Of a DNA stretch of 64,000 nt, positions 46,421 to 55,931 are shown piece after piece (position 1 is the stretch's first letter; the number at the start of each line of letters is the position of its first letter). A model generated the notes under the pieces. That model saw only the letters and a program-made list of their open reading frames with translations. It was not told the DNA's origin and did no database searches. The stretch comes from Microvirga guangxiensis (lineage in GTDB: Bacteria > Pseudomonadota > Alphaproteobacteria > Rhizobiales > Beijerinckiaceae). The stretch spans positions 62,001-126,000 of the forward strand of contig NZ_FMVJ01000010.1 of NCBI RefSeq assembly GCF_900102135.1, given 5' to 3'. Made by a program: the position numbers and the translations under genes.

Positions 46421-47266
46421 ATGCTGGCTAGATCTCTTGAGCGCACACGGAAAGAACTCTCGGATTTCCTACGGCACCATCGACAGCGATTGACACCCGC
46501 CGACGTCGGCCTGCCGAGCGGCCGCCGCCGCCGCACTCCTGGGCTGCGCCGCGAGGAGGTTGCCACACTCGCCGGTGTCGGCATCACCTGGTACACGTGG
46601 CTTGAGCAGGGGCGCGAGATTGGCGTTTCTGAGGACTTTCTTCTGAGGCTGGCCAAGGTGCTCAAGCTCGACGATGCCGAATGCTGTCATCTATTCCTTC
46701 TAGCGCATCGTCGGCCGCCGCCGGCCGAGCCGTACCATTGGCCGGTCGTCTCGCCGCTTGTACAGCAGCTTATGGATGAGTTGGAAGCTCGACCGGCGTA
46801 TGTCTTGAATCTACGGTGGGATATCATTGCTTGGAATCCGGCTGCAGATCGGCTGTTCGGCTTTTCGCGAAAGGAGCCGGCAGACCGGAACATGCTTCGG
46901 ATGGTGTTTGCGGATCCGCATCTGCGCTGTCGCCTTCCAACGTGGGGAAGCGATGCCCCACGCCTCGTTGCGAGCCTTCGGCGCGACCTCGCTCTCGTTC
47001 CTGACGACTCAGCGATGCTCCAGCTCATAGACGATTTGAAGAAGCTCTCGCCCGATTTCCGACACTGGTGGAACGGGGCTCAGGATCATTCGCCATCTCG
47101 GGGGCTGTCTTCCCTCGCTTCTGAGAACGATGTTCTGAAGTTCCAACATGAAGTCATGACCATCGACGAATACCGGCACCTGCGGATCGTTGTGTATTTC
47201 CCGGAAGGATCGAGGGAGATTCTGGAGCGCGATCCAAAATCCCACCCGGTGCGCCGGGCGGTGTAG
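46421..47266 (+). CDS. XRE-family regulator with MmyB-like ligand domain
   Basis: 281 residues from ATG 46421; the open frame upstream overlaps the divergent promoter. The N-terminal helix-turn-helix (TPGLRREEVATLAGVGITWY, then WLEQGREIGVSEDFLLRLA) and the C-terminal MmyB/PAS-like domain (ARPAYVLNLRWDIIAWNPAA, then DRLFGF) are the standard two-domain form. Such regulators bind a small ligand or fatty acid and usually control the divergent gene. Here that is the DHA2 exporter. Confidence 0.88.
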   Translation: MLARSLERTRKELSDFLRHHRQRLTPADVGLPSGRRRRTPGLRREEVATLAGVGITWYTWLEQGREIGVSEDFLLRLAKVLKLDDAECCHLFLLAHRRPPPAEPYHWPVVSPLVQQLMDELEARPAYVLNLRWDIIAWNPAADRLFGFSRKEPADRNMLRMVFADPHLRCRLPTWGSDAPRLVASLRRDLALVPDDSAMLQLIDDLKKLSPDFRHWWNGAQDHSPSRGLSSLASENDVLKFQHEVMTIDEYRHLRIVVYFPEGSREILERDPKSHPVRRAV

Positions 47267-47663
47267 ACCAACACTGCGATGCCGGAACGCTGCTACCGAA
47301 TTCCTTGACTAGCGCGTCCGGTGCGACAGGGCGTGCTATCGGAGATCCTGCTGCCGGGGCAGGCAGAGCAAGGTGCCGAAGTGATCGACTGAGTACGGAC
47401 CGAGATCTGACATCCAAAATTAGGAAGCAGCTTGGGAGATCAAAGGCTGGTGCCATGACGATGTAAGTGCTGAGCGGGCGATCCGACCGAAGTCCGGTTT
47501 GGACTTTGATGACCACTCCGAACTCCGGCTTTCGATAAGGGAGCACCTTGGAGCTCAGCACAGCTGCATTTTTGCGACCCACCCATCCGTCGAGCGGTTG
47601 TCTCAATTAGTTTGACATGTCTCATTTACTCAGGAATTGCCCAGCATGTGTTTCGGCGTGCAA
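47267..47663. other. 397-base stretch, no gene seen
   Basis: Frames on the minus strand run through it but lack family resemblance. A pair of direct repeats (TGTCTCAATT and TGTCTCATTT near 47597-47625) lies just before the IS21 element. The stretch may be scrambled by the insertion. Confidence 0.4.
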
Positions 47664-47770
47664 TGTTGACCCTCTGAGACGGGGGATCGGCGTCCAAATT
47701 TGACCCCTGCGGCTGTCATGCGAGCACACTGCCTGTCCTGGATCAGGATAGGTGGCAGGGGATAAAGGGC

Positions 47771-49261
47771 GTGGACACGATTGCACGGATCCGGCGCGAG
47801 TTCTTCGTGCGCGGCAAGACGATCAAGCAGATCGCCCGCGAGCTCCACATCGCGCGCAACACCGTCCGCAAGGTGCTGCGCTCGGGAGCCACCGAGTTCC
47901 GCTACGAGCGCGAACGCCAGCCTCTGCCGCGGATCGGCCCCTGGAGGGAGGACTTGGATCGACTGCTGGCGCTTAACGACGCCAAGCCCGCTCGGGAACG
48001 TCTGACCCTGATCCGATTGTTCGAGGAGCTGCGGGGTCTTGGCTACGAGGGCGGCTATGACGCCGTACGCCGCTATGCCAGGAGCTGGCGTCGGGAGCAG
48101 TCCACCTCTGCGACCGCCGTCTTCGTGCCCCTGAGCTTTGCGCCGGGCGAAGCCTATCAGTTCGACTGGAGCCATGAGGTCATCCTGCTCAACGGCATGC
48201 CGGTGACCGTCAAAGTCGCCCATGTCCGGCTCTGCCACTCGCGCATGATGTTCGTGCGAGCCTATCCGCGTGAGAGCCAGGAGATGGTGTTCGACGCTCA
48301 TGATCGCGCCTTCGCGTTCTTCAAGGGCACCTGCCGGCGCGGCATCTACGACAACATGAAGACGGCGGTGGACGCCATCTTTGCGGGCAAGGAGCGTGCC
48401 TATAACCGTCGCTTCCTCCAGATGTGCGGGCATTACCTGGTCGAGCCGGTCGCCTGCACGCCGGCCTCCGGCTGGGAGAAGGGCCAGGTCGAGAACCAGG
48501 TCGGGCTTGTACGTGAGCGCTTCTTCACCCCGCGGCTGCGGGTGAAGAGCTATGACGAGCTGAATGCCTGGTTGCTTGATCAGTGTATTGCCTATGCCAA
48601 AGCGCATGCTCATCCCGAGCACCGCGAGCGGACGATCTGGCAAGTCTTTGAGGCGGAACGGGCCAGCCTGGTGCCCTATCCCGGACCGTTCGATGGCTTT
48701 CACGCCATTCCCGCGTCTGTCTCCCGAACCTCTCTGGTTCGTTTCGACTCCAACAAGTACTCGGTGGCCGCCAGCGCAGTCGGGCGCCCGGTGGAGATCC
48801 GGGCCTATGCCGACCGGATTGAATGCCGCCAGGACGGCCGGATCGTCGCGGAGCATGTCCGCTGCTTCGGCCGCGATCAGACGATCTTCGATCCCTGGCA
48901 TTACGTGCCGGTCCTGGCCCGCAAGCCGGGAGCTCTGCGCAATGGGGCTCCGTTCAAGGACTGGGTTCTGCCCGCCGCCCTTGAGCGTGTCCGGCGCAAG
49001 CTTGCCGGCCAACATGATGGCGACCGCCAGATGGTCAGCATCCTGGCAGCGGTGCTGAGCGATGGACTGCCGGCGGTTGAGGCTGCCTGTGCCGAGGCGC
49101 TAAGTGAAGGCGTCTGGTCCGCTGACGTGATCCTCAACATTCTCGCCCGGCACCGCGAGCCTGCCCCGCCACTGACGATCACGACCCCACAGGCGTTGCG
49201 GCTCCGGCATGAGCCGCAGGCCGATTGTGCCCGCTACGACAGCATCAGGAGGGCTGTATGA
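47771..49261 (+). CDS. istA: IS21-family transposase IstA
   Basis: 496 residues, full length. The helix-turn-helix ([20 protein letters not shown], then [14 protein letters not shown]) is followed by the DDE core: Asp in [13 protein letters not shown], Asp in [12 protein letters not shown], and Glu in [17 protein letters not shown]. The C-terminal strand-rich region starts near PGPFDGF. It binds the element's ends and carries out strand transfer, with IstB as partner. The coding frame ends at TGA 49259-49261 and overlaps istB by four bases. Confidence 0.93.
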   Translation: MDTIARIRREFFVRGKTIKQIARELHIARNTVRKVLRSGATEFRYERERQPLPRIGPWREDLDRLLALNDAKPARERLTLIRLFEELRGLGYEGGYDAVRRYARSWRREQSTSATAVFVPLSFAPGEAYQFDWSHEVILLNGMPVTVKVAHVRLCHSRMMFVRAYPRESQEMVFDAHDRAFAFFKGTCRRGIYDNMKTAVDAIFAGKERAYNRRFLQMCGHYLVEPVACTPASGWEKGQVENQVGLVRERFFTPRLRVKSYDELNAWLLDQCIAYAKAHAHPEHRERTIWQVFEAERASLVPYPGPFDGFHAIPASVSRTSLVRFDSNKYSVAASAVGRPVEIRAYADRIECRQDGRIVAEHVRCFGRDQTIFDPWHYVPVLARKPGALRNGAPFKDWVLPAALERVRRKLAGQHDGDRQMVSILAAVLSDGLPAVEAACAEALSEGVWSADVILNILARHREPAPPLTITTPQALRLRHEPQADCARYDSIRRAV

Positions 49262-49989
49262 TGGAACGGACTGAGATCCTTACGGCGATGGGCAACCTCA
49301 AGCTCTATGGCATGAGGTCGGCCTATGACGAGATCATCACGACGGCCGTCAAGCGCAGTCACGAACCGCAGCGGGTGGTGGGCGATCTTCTGTCTGCCGA
49401 GATCGCCGAGAAGCAGGCGCGCTCGATCAAGTACCAGATGACGATTGCCAAACTGCCCCTGGCCAAGGACCTTGAGGACTTTGTCTTCTCCGGCACGCCG
49501 ATCAACGAAGGCCTCGTGCGGGATCTGGCCGGTGGGGAGTTCCTGACCCAGGAGCGCAACGTCGTCCTGGTGGGCGGCACCGGCACAGGCAAGACCCATC
49601 TGGCGATAGGGATTGCACGAGCGTGCATTCGCGCTGGATCCCGCGGGCGGTTCTACAACGTGGTTGACCTGGTCAACCGGCTGGAGGCTGAGACCCGTGC
49701 AGGCCGGCAGGGTCGGATGGGGGACTATCTCTCGCGCATGGACTTCGTTGTGCTGGACGAACTCGGCTACCTGCCGTTTGCCCAATCGGGTGGCCAGCTT
49801 CTGTTCCATCTGATCAGTCGGCTGTACGAGCAGACCTCTGTGATCGTCACAACCAACCTGGCTTTTGGGGAATGGCCGAGCGTTTTTGGTGACGCGAAGA
49901 TGACCACGGCCTTGCTCGACCGGCTGACCCACCACTGCGAGATCGTCGAGACCGGCAACGAGAGCTGGCGCTTCAAGAACCGGATCTGA
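49258..49989 (+). CDS. istB: IS21-family ATP-binding protein IstB
   Basis: 243 residues from ATG 49258, overlapping the istA stop (ATGA); ATG 49261 is also possible. Walker A is [17 protein letters not shown], Walker B is [18 protein letters not shown], and the arginine-rich C-terminal lid follows [16 protein letters not shown]. An N-terminal helical domain of about 85 residues fits IstB of the IS21 type. It supports target selection by IstA. Complete, so this IS21 copy is likely mobile. Confidence 0.93.
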   Translation: MMERTEILTAMGNLKLYGMRSAYDEIITTAVKRSHEPQRVVGDLLSAEIAEKQARSIKYQMTIAKLPLAKDLEDFVFSGTPINEGLVRDLAGGEFLTQERNVVLVGGTGTGKTHLAIGIARACIRAGSRGRFYNVVDLVNRLEAETRAGRQGRMGDYLSRMDFVVLDELGYLPFAQSGGQLLFHLISRLYEQTSVIVTTNLAFGEWPSVFGDAKMTTALLDRLTHHCEIVETGNESWRFKNRI

Positions 49990-50071
49990 TGAAGCCGCAG
50001 AAAGGCGGCACTGCATTTATGCTCGCAGGGTCAGAATTGGATGCTGATCGAGGGTCAAACTTGGAAGCCGA

Positions 50072-50440
50072 TTGACAGAGCATGGGTTGAGCTGGATGCT
50101 GCCGCTAATCGTAGGGCACGCCAATGCACTTGACCTCCTGCTATCAGCACGCAAGGTCACTAGTGACGAAGCTATGCGGATGGGCCTCGTCAACAGGGTT
50201 TACCCGGCGGATACCCTACTCGAGAATACGATGGCATATGTGCGCGATCTCGTAGATTACGTATCGCCTAGAGCCATGGCCGTGATCAAGCGACAACTCT
50301 ACGAGGTTCCCTTCCAGACGCTCGCGGAGGCGGTCACCTACGCCAATCACGAGATGGCTCTGAGCATTCGCAGTGAGGATTTCCGCGAGGGAGTTGCTCA
50401 CTTCGTCGAGAGGCGGCCACCACGTTTTTCTGGGAAGTGA
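50072..50440 (+). pseudogene. enoyl-CoA hydratase/crotonase, 5'-truncated
   Basis: About 120 C-terminal residues of a crotonase remain: TEHGLSWMLPLIVGHANALD, then LLSARKVTSDEAMRMGLVNR and VYPADTLLENTM, ending VERRPPRFSGK. The first half of the protein is missing, and the frame begins exactly at the right edge of the IS21 element. No N-terminal half is found to the left of the element, so a deletion accompanied or followed the insertion. The gene stop lies six bases before the first acyl-CoA dehydrogenase gene, so the operon was ECH-ACAD-ACAD-ALDH. Confidence 0.85.
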
Positions 50441-50446
50441 CTACCA

Positions 50447-51628
50447 ATGTCCGCATTGCTGACAGAAAAGGAACTGGCCTTCCGTGAAGAGGTTCGTGCG
50501 TTCCTGGCCAGCGAGCTACCCGACGATATTAGCGGGTGGATCCTATCCGGGGAACTCGCCCGACGTGAGGACACTATAGCTTGGGCGAGGATTCTCCATC
50601 GAAGAGGATGGGGCGGATATACATGGCCGCGCAAGCACAGCGGGCCGGGATTCACCCCCATCCAGCGCTACTTGTTCGAAGACGAATGCGCCGTGGCGGG
50701 TGCGCCAGAGATTGTACCCTTTGGCCTAAAGATGGTCGCGCCCGTGATTATGGAGTTCGGCAGTCATTGGCAGAGGGAGCACTTCCTGCCGCGCATCGCG
50801 AGGCTAGATGACTGGTGGTGCCAAGGTTATTCCGAGCCTGGTGCTGGATCCGATCTTGCCTCGCTGCGCACACGCGCGCGCCGGGACGGCGACTTCTATA
50901 TTGTCGACGGCCAGAAGACCTGGACGACCGAGGCGCACGAAGCGGATTGGATATTCTGTCTCGTGCGCACTTCGACAGAAGCACGCAAGCAGGACGGCAT
51001 CAGCTTTCTTCTTATCGATCTCAAGTCTCCAGGCATCACTATTCGCCCCATCATCACCTTCGATGGCAGGCATGAAATCAACGAGGTCTGGTTTGAGAAT
51101 GTCCGCGTGCCAATTCAGAACCTGGTGGGCGAAGAGGGAAGGGGATGGACCTATGCTAAGTACCTCCTCGTACATGAGCGCTTGAACTTCGGTGGCATGG
51201 GCTTCTGCAAGCGTGAGATCGGCCGCCTCAAGCGCCTCGCACAGGGCGTTCGACGCAACGGGGGACCTGTTATTTCCGACCCGGCCTTTCGCGCTCGACT
51301 CGCGTCGCTTGAGATGAGGCTTGCTGCGCTCGATATGACAAACCTGCGCTTTCTGCGCGCGGCTGAGCGCGGAGAGACCAGTGAGCTGCATCCGCCTTAC
51401 CTGAAGATTCTGAGCTCGCACCTGCAACAGGATATCGCTGAACTACAGGTGCGGGCACTCGGATCATTCGCAATGCCGACCGCATCCAGTGAATTTCGCA
51501 ACGAGACGGTGGAGGATCCGGAATTCGCCCACGTGAGCCCGCGCTATTGCAACCTGCGGAAGACCACAATCTACGCCGGGTCGAACGAGATCCAGAGAGA
51601 GATTGCCGCAAAACATTTGCTGGGGTGA
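50447..51628 (+). CDS. acyl-CoA dehydrogenase (first of a pair)
   Basis: 393 residues, the normal length. The FAD/acyl-binding segments are typical: PGAGSDLASLRTRARRDG (the PGAGSD loop), KTWTTEAHEADWIFCLVRT, and at the C-terminus YAGSNEIQREIAAKHLLG. The usual Thr/Ser-Glu-Ile-Gln motif is Ser-Asn-Glu-Ile-Gln here. It oxidises an acyl-CoA at the alpha-beta bond and passes electrons to ETF. It is followed by a second, more divergent acyl-CoA dehydrogenase with overlapping stop and start (TGATG), a layout seen in heteromeric dehydrogenases for steroid side chains and dicarboxylates. Confidence 0.9.
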   Translation: MSALLTEKELAFREEVRAFLASELPDDISGWILSGELARREDTIAWARILHRRGWGGYTWPRKHSGPGFTPIQRYLFEDECAVAGAPEIVPFGLKMVAPVIMEFGSHWQREHFLPRIARLDDWWCQGYSEPGAGSDLASLRTRARRDGDFYIVDGQKTWTTEAHEADWIFCLVRTSTEARKQDGISFLLIDLKSPGITIRPIITFDGRHEINEVWFENVRVPIQNLVGEEGRGWTYAKYLLVHERLNFGGMGFCKREIGRLKRLAQGVRRNGGPVISDPAFRARLASLEMRLAALDMTNLRFLRAAERGETSELHPPYLKILSSHLQQDIAELQVRALGSFAMPTASSEFRNETVEDPEFAHVSPRYCNLRKTTIYAGSNEIQREIAAKHLLG

Positions 51629-52755
51629 TGGAGAACAGCATGAACGACTTCGGCGACGGGTTCGCGTTTGTGCCGACAGAAGAGCGATCCCTACTGCATG
51701 ATATGCTGGGCCGTTTCTTCGACGAAGCGGACACGTCCGTCTCGAACTGGCGAGAGCTGTGGCAGGCTTCGGCCGATCTCGGCGTGCCAGCGGCGGCATT
51801 GCCTCCGGAGGAGGGGGGCATGGGTCATGGCCTTGCGATGATGACCATCGCAGAGCGGATCGGCTGGGCTGGCGTCGTTTCTCCCTTCGTCTGGTCGTCG
51901 GCGGTCGCGACACGGGCCCTTTCGCGGCTAGATTCCTGCGAGGCACTGGCGCGCCACCGGCACAAGCTTGCCGCCGGCGAGAGCATTGCGACGATTGCCT
52001 TCCATGAGGACGATACGTACCCGATGATCTTTACCCCCCATGCTCATGCGGTCAAGGAAGGAGATGGGTATCGTCTTAACGGACGGAAACGGATGGTTCC
52101 GTTTGGTGCCGAGGCCCAGCTTGTCCTTGTCCCAGCTATGTTGGAGAAGGAGCTGGCTCTCTTCGCCGTCGACGTCAGTACGCACGGCTCCGTGATACGC
52201 CGATACGCTGCGGTCGATCTGACACCGTGTGCAGACCTTTGTTTCAAGGACATCACGCTCGATGGCGACGCACTTCTGGCATGCGGCCGCCAAGCGGAGG
52301 ACCTCCTTGCGTGGATGCAGGATGCATGGATCGCCGCCCTTTGTGCGGATGCGGTCGGTGCTATGCGTCGGTTGGTCGAAATGACAGGATCCTATCTGAA
52401 GGTGCGCAAGCAATTTGACCGCCCACTTTCGAGCAATCAGGCTCTCAGGCATCGTTTCGTGGACCTGGACATAGAGCTGGCACAGGCCGAAACCGTCACA
52501 GAATGGGCAGCCGCCGTCCTGGACACGGCCACCGCCCCCGAGCGGCATCGGGCGATTTGCACCGCACACTACACGGTGGTCAAGGCAGCCTGGAAAATTT
52601 CCCAGGAGGCCGTACAGATGCATGGCGGCATCGGCATGGCGGCCGAGACGCCGGTTGGTCTCTACTTCAAGCGTCTCTTGACGACGGCGCTTGTTGCTGG
52701 GGACGAAGATCGGGCCATCCTGGCCTACGATCAGAAAATTCTGGAGACAGCATGA
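51628..52755 (+). CDS. acyl-CoA dehydrogenase (second of a pair)
   Basis: 375 residues from ATG 51628, overlapping the preceding stop. N-terminal helices (RSLLHDMLGRFFDEADTSVS) and the C-terminal helical bundle (GSYLKVRKQFDRPLSSNQAL, HGGIGMAAETPVGLYFKRLL) are recognisable, but the middle beta domain is poorly conserved. It probably forms a heterotetramer with the first dehydrogenase, in which one subunit may have lost activity. Its stop overlaps the aldehyde dehydrogenase start by four bases, so the operon is tightly coupled. Confidence 0.85.
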   Translation: MENSMNDFGDGFAFVPTEERSLLHDMLGRFFDEADTSVSNWRELWQASADLGVPAAALPPEEGGMGHGLAMMTIAERIGWAGVVSPFVWSSAVATRALSRLDSCEALARHRHKLAAGESIATIAFHEDDTYPMIFTPHAHAVKEGDGYRLNGRKRMVPFGAEAQLVLVPAMLEKELALFAVDVSTHGSVIRRYAAVDLTPCADLCFKDITLDGDALLACGRQAEDLLAWMQDAWIAALCADAVGAMRRLVEMTGSYLKVRKQFDRPLSSNQALRHRFVDLDIELAQAETVTEWAAAVLDTATAPERHRAICTAHYTVVKAAWKISQEAVQMHGGIGMAAETPVGLYFKRLLTTALVAGDEDRAILAYDQKILETA

Positions 52756-54185
52756 AGCACTATGATCGCGTTTTCATCGATGGTCAGTGGATTCCAGCAA
52801 CAGGGGCCGATCACTTCGATATCACTGAAGCAGCGACCGGGACAGTTATAGCTCGGATATCCGCAGCGTCTCGAGCTGACCTCGAAGCGGCGGTCGACAG
52901 CGCCAACCGTGCGTTTCCTGTATGGTCTCAGCTTCCACCAGCAGAACGTGCCACTGCACTGCGCCGCATCGCGCAGGGACTCAAGGCCCGCTCAGACGAA
53001 ATTGCGAGATCTGTAGCAATGGAAGTGGGCATGCCATTGAAGCTTTCGAACCGCATCCAGGTGGGCAGCCCGATTCTGGCGTGGGAGGCCTATGCCGATT
53101 TGGCGATGGACTTGCCGAGAGAGGAGCGCATCGGTCACTCCCTTGTCGTGCATGAGCCGGTTGGCGTCGTGGGGTGCATCACACCCTGGAACTATCCCTT
53201 GCATCAGGTGACTGCAAAGGTGGCTGCGGCGCTCGCCGCGGGCTGCACAGTTGTCCTAAAACCCTCCGAAGTAGCTCCAATCAGCGCGTTTATCCTCGCT
53301 GAGGTCGTGGCGGAAGCAGGTGTGCCAGCAGGAACCTTCAATCTTGTCTGTGGCGAGGGAGCTACCATTGGCGAGGCGCTTGCTGCCTCACCCCGCGTGG
53401 ACATGATATCATTCACCGGCTCGACGAATGCAGGCAAGCGCGTTGCAGCTGTTGCGGCTGACACTGTTAAGCGTGTTTCGCTAGAGCTTGGCGGCAAGTC
53501 GCCGTCCGTGGTGCTCGACGACGCTGACCTGACCCAGGCTGTCCGCGGGACCATTGCATCTTGCTTCTTGAATTCCGGGCAGACCTGTTCCGCCCTCACG
53601 CGTCTCCTAGTGCCGGAAGACAAGTACGAGCAAGCGAGGGCTATCGCCGCTGAAGCGTGTGCCGGCTTTACGCTCGGCAATCCGCTCGACCCCGCGACTC
53701 GGGTCGGCCCGCTCGTCTCTGCCCGCCAGCAGGAGCGTGTCGTCGGAATGATACGCAAGGGATTGGACACTGGTGCCGATCTTATTGCTGGCGGCTCGGA
53801 CCCTGTCGATAACATGCAGGGCGGTTTCTTCGTCAGACCAACAGTTCTTGGTCGGGTCGCTTCGGATAGCCCTGTTGCCCAAGAGGAGATCTTCGGGCCC
53901 GTACTGGTCATTCAGACCTATCGTGATGAGGAAGAGGCCGTCCGCTTAGCGAACGGAACTCAGTATGGGCTTGCCGCCGCGGTCTGGTCCGGAGACGAGG
54001 CCCGCGCGCGACAGGTTGCAGGTCGGATCCGCGCGGGGCAGATCGATATTAACGGGGCTCCCTTCAATCCTGCTGCTCCATTCGGAGGATTTAAGCAGTC
54101 CGGTCATGGGCGAGAAAATGGCTCGTTCGGCCTGGCAGAGTTCTTAGAGCCGAAATCCATTCAACTTCGGTCCGAGCGGTCGTGA
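52752..54185 (+). CDS. aldehyde dehydrogenase family protein
   Basis: 477 residues from ATG 52752; the open upstream frame lies inside the previous gene. NAD-binding and catalytic segments are complete: VGVVGCITPWNYPLHQVTAK, TGSTNAGKRV, the general base Glu in VSLELGGKSPSVVLDDAD, and the nucleophile Cys in NSGQTCSALTRLLV. EEIFGPVLVIQTYRDEEEAV follows. It oxidises an aldehyde to a carboxylate. In this operon it would act on an aldehyde product or precursor of the acyl-CoA, for example a side-chain-derived aldehyde. The exact substrate is unknown. Confidence 0.92.
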   Translation: MKHYDRVFIDGQWIPATGADHFDITEAATGTVIARISAASRADLEAAVDSANRAFPVWSQLPPAERATALRRIAQGLKARSDEIARSVAMEVGMPLKLSNRIQVGSPILAWEAYADLAMDLPREERIGHSLVVHEPVGVVGCITPWNYPLHQVTAKVAAALAAGCTVVLKPSEVAPISAFILAEVVAEAGVPAGTFNLVCGEGATIGEALAASPRVDMISFTGSTNAGKRVAAVAADTVKRVSLELGGKSPSVVLDDADLTQAVRGTIASCFLNSGQTCSALTRLLVPEDKYEQARAIAAEACAGFTLGNPLDPATRVGPLVSARQQERVVGMIRKGLDTGADLIAGGSDPVDNMQGGFFVRPTVLGRVASDSPVAQEEIFGPVLVIQTYRDEEEAVRLANGTQYGLAAAVWSGDEARARQVAGRIRAGQIDINGAPFNPAAPFGGFKQSGHGRENGSFGLAEFLEPKSIQLRSERS

Positions 54186-54542
54186 GACGTCGTATGAGCT
54201 GAGGCCTTACTGCAGGCCCGGTCACTAGCCACTCGCACCCGGAGAACATTTCCGGGTGCTTCAAGATCGTGGGGTCATCGCAATGAGCAAAAACCCTCGT
54301 GTTAGACCGCAGATTGGCAGTGCCGCTTCCTTCGGCATTGGCCAAAGGAAAAGTGTTACAATGAGTTAGATTTCGCTCTCGCCCATTGTGTACCAACGTT
54401 GTGTGCCGGTGCTGATGACAGACTAGAGCTGGAAATCTCCCAATCTTGGGGCCAACCGCGCGAAACTTGGAGACTAACCTACGTAAGTTCTTGCCGTGCT
54501 TAGCCTTTTAAGAAATAGGGTACCTGCGCCGTGTAGCTCAGG
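54186..54542. other. 357-base stretch, no gene seen
   Basis: Holds short frames only. Its last 17 or so bases (CGCCGTGTAGCTCAGG, at 54527-54542, running into the IS6 end) resemble the 5' start of a tRNA gene (acceptor strand, T8, A9, GCTC arm) broken by the insertion; too short to call. Confidence 0.4.
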
Positions 54543-55367
54543 GGATGTGTCGCAAACGGTTTGTTTCAGAGTTTCAGCTACAGCTTCTCGGGCTTCAGGG
54601 AAGAGGGTAGCATGTTCAAGGGCAGGCATTTTGATCGATCGGTGATCCTGCTCTGCGTGCGGTGGTATTTAGCTTACAACCTCAGCCTACGGAATTTGGA
54701 AGAGATGATGGCTGAGCGCGGCGTCTCCGTTGACCATGCCACAGTGCATCGCTGGGTCGTTTGTTACTCTCCCAAGCTGTTAGAGCGGTTCAATCGGCGC
54801 AAACGTCCCGCCAGCAGGAAATGGCACATTGACGAAACCTACATCAAAGTCCGTGGCCAGTGGCGGTATCTCTATCGTGCGATCGACAGCAACGGCGATA
54901 CCGTCGAGTTCTGGTTCAGCGAACGGCGCAATCTCACAGCCGCCAAGCGGTTCCTGCACAAGGCGCTCAGGCGGCATGGCCGACCCGAGCGGATCGTTAT
55001 CGATGGTAGTCAGACCAATCGTGAAGCAATCCTGTCATGCGATATGGAATACCGGCTCCAGGATCGGTCAAGACGTCAGTTGAAGCCAATCCGGATCCGG
55101 CAAAGTGCCTATTTGAACAATCGCATCGAGCAGGACCATCGGGCCGTCAAGCGCCGGGTTCGACCAATGCTCGGGTTTAAGTCGATGGTATCCGCCCGAG
55201 TGATCCTAGGTGGGGTCGAGATGGTTCACATGATGCGCAAAGGACAGGCAAAGTATGCCTGTCACCCGCAGCCATCATTAGCAGAACAGTTCGGTCTGCT
55301 CGCTGCCTGAGCGTATAACGGGATCTCGACCGTCTTCGTATGCCAATTCCAAATTTGCGACGCATCC
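54543..55367 (+). mobile_element. IS6-family insertion sequence (825 bp, second related copy)
   Basis: Ends: GGATGTGTCGCAAA at 54543 and the complement of TTTGCGACGCATCC ending at 55367 (one mismatch). Same length as the copy at 6613-7437 and same orientation, about 47 kb away. Flanking eight bases (AGCTCAGG and AATTGGGG) do not match. The element may have cut a tRNA-like sequence on its left. Confidence 0.88.
54612..55310 (+). CDS. IS6-family transposase
   Basis: 232 residues from ATG 54612; the open frame upstream to 54561 includes the inverted repeat region. The DDE triad is intact: HIDETYIKVRGQW, IVIDGSQTNREA and NNRIEQDHRAVKRR. It is about 84% identical by eye to the transposase at 6683, and more distantly related to the broken one at 5732. 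The two intact transposases may act on each other's ends because the terminal repeats are nearly the same. Confidence 0.92.
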   Translation: MFKGRHFDRSVILLCVRWYLAYNLSLRNLEEMMAERGVSVDHATVHRWVVCYSPKLLERFNRRKRPASRKWHIDETYIKVRGQWRYLYRAIDSNGDTVEFWFSERRNLTAAKRFLHKALRRHGRPERIVIDGSQTNREAILSCDMEYRLQDRSRRQLKPIRIRQSAYLNNRIEQDHRAVKRRVRPMLGFKSMVSARVILGGVEMVHMMRKGQAKYACHPQPSLAEQFGLLAA

Positions 55368-55455
55368 AATTGGGGAGCACGGTAATTAGCCTATGGCCAC
55401 GCCTGGAAGGCTTAGATCTGGTCCGCCCTGAATTTGGCTGGGCTCCCCCGGCCCG

Positions 55456-55819
55456 CCGTTACTAACGCTGCCGAGTGCGTAACCGGACAGAGACGAAGAT
55501 GGGCCGGCCGTCTCATCACCTCGCCACCAATACGCAGCCTGTCCGTGTGAGGGCCTTGCGGCAAAACTGGGGTATTGGGCCCGCCGCTTGGTCCAGATGG
55601 CAGGCCTTAGCACTCTCGCCCGCGCGAGCGACCCTCAGCAGCCACGATGTTCGCCACCTTCTGCATCAGATTTGCGGTATTGGGCCCAACTGCTTTGGCC
55701 GTGCGTTAGTAACGGATTTAACGCACCAGCTCCAAAACTGAGGTATTGGGCCCAGCGCCTTTCAAGGCGCGTTAGTAACGAATATTGCAGACGTGCGGCA
55801 CAACTGCGTTATTGGGCCC
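55456..55819. repeat. iteron-like repeat array (TATTGGGCCC core)
   Basis: TATTGGGCCC occurs at 55573, 55678, 55744 and 55810, each preceded by a CTG/GCG-rich segment (CTGGGG, TTGCGG, CTGAGG, CTGCGT). The last three are exactly 66 bases apart (22 codons), so one frame also reads a repeating YWAQ-type peptide. A second element, GCGTTAGTAACG, occurs at about 55703 and 55768 and inverted near 55457. The layout recalls iterons of a replication origin or a regulator binding array ahead of the gene at 55932. Confidence 0.7.
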
Positions 55820-55931
55820 ACAGGTTAAGCATCGTTGTCGTGGGCTATTGCGAACAGGCTCTTCCCCTCATCACTGCTTCCGGTCAGACTCTCCTTACGG
55901 GGATTTTGATTTGAGTTTTCCGGGAGAGCTT

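Larger units (their letters stand above)
47664..50077 (+). mobile_element. IS21-family insertion sequence, intact (about 2.4 kb)
   Basis: The left end has TCCAAATTTGACCC at 47693-47706 and the right end its inverted partner GGGTCAAACTTGGA at 50052-50065 (13 of 14 match), with further GACCC-type half sites on both sides (47664 and 50029 areas). The outermost bases appear to be TGTTGACCC at 47664 and, on the right, TGTCAATCGG read on the minus strand from 50077. No target duplication is visible. It carries an intact istA and istB and is only distantly related to the IS21 at 35670. Confidence 0.85.

Noticed and set aside
47154..47606. Minus-strand open frame overlapping the end of the MmyB-type regulator gene
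   Set aside because: Part lies antisense to a solid gene, no ribosome-binding site and no family resemblance.
55588..55914. Repeat peptide YWAQ frame in the iteron-like array
   Set aside because: It follows from the 66-base DNA period being a multiple of three; no start or signal supports translation.
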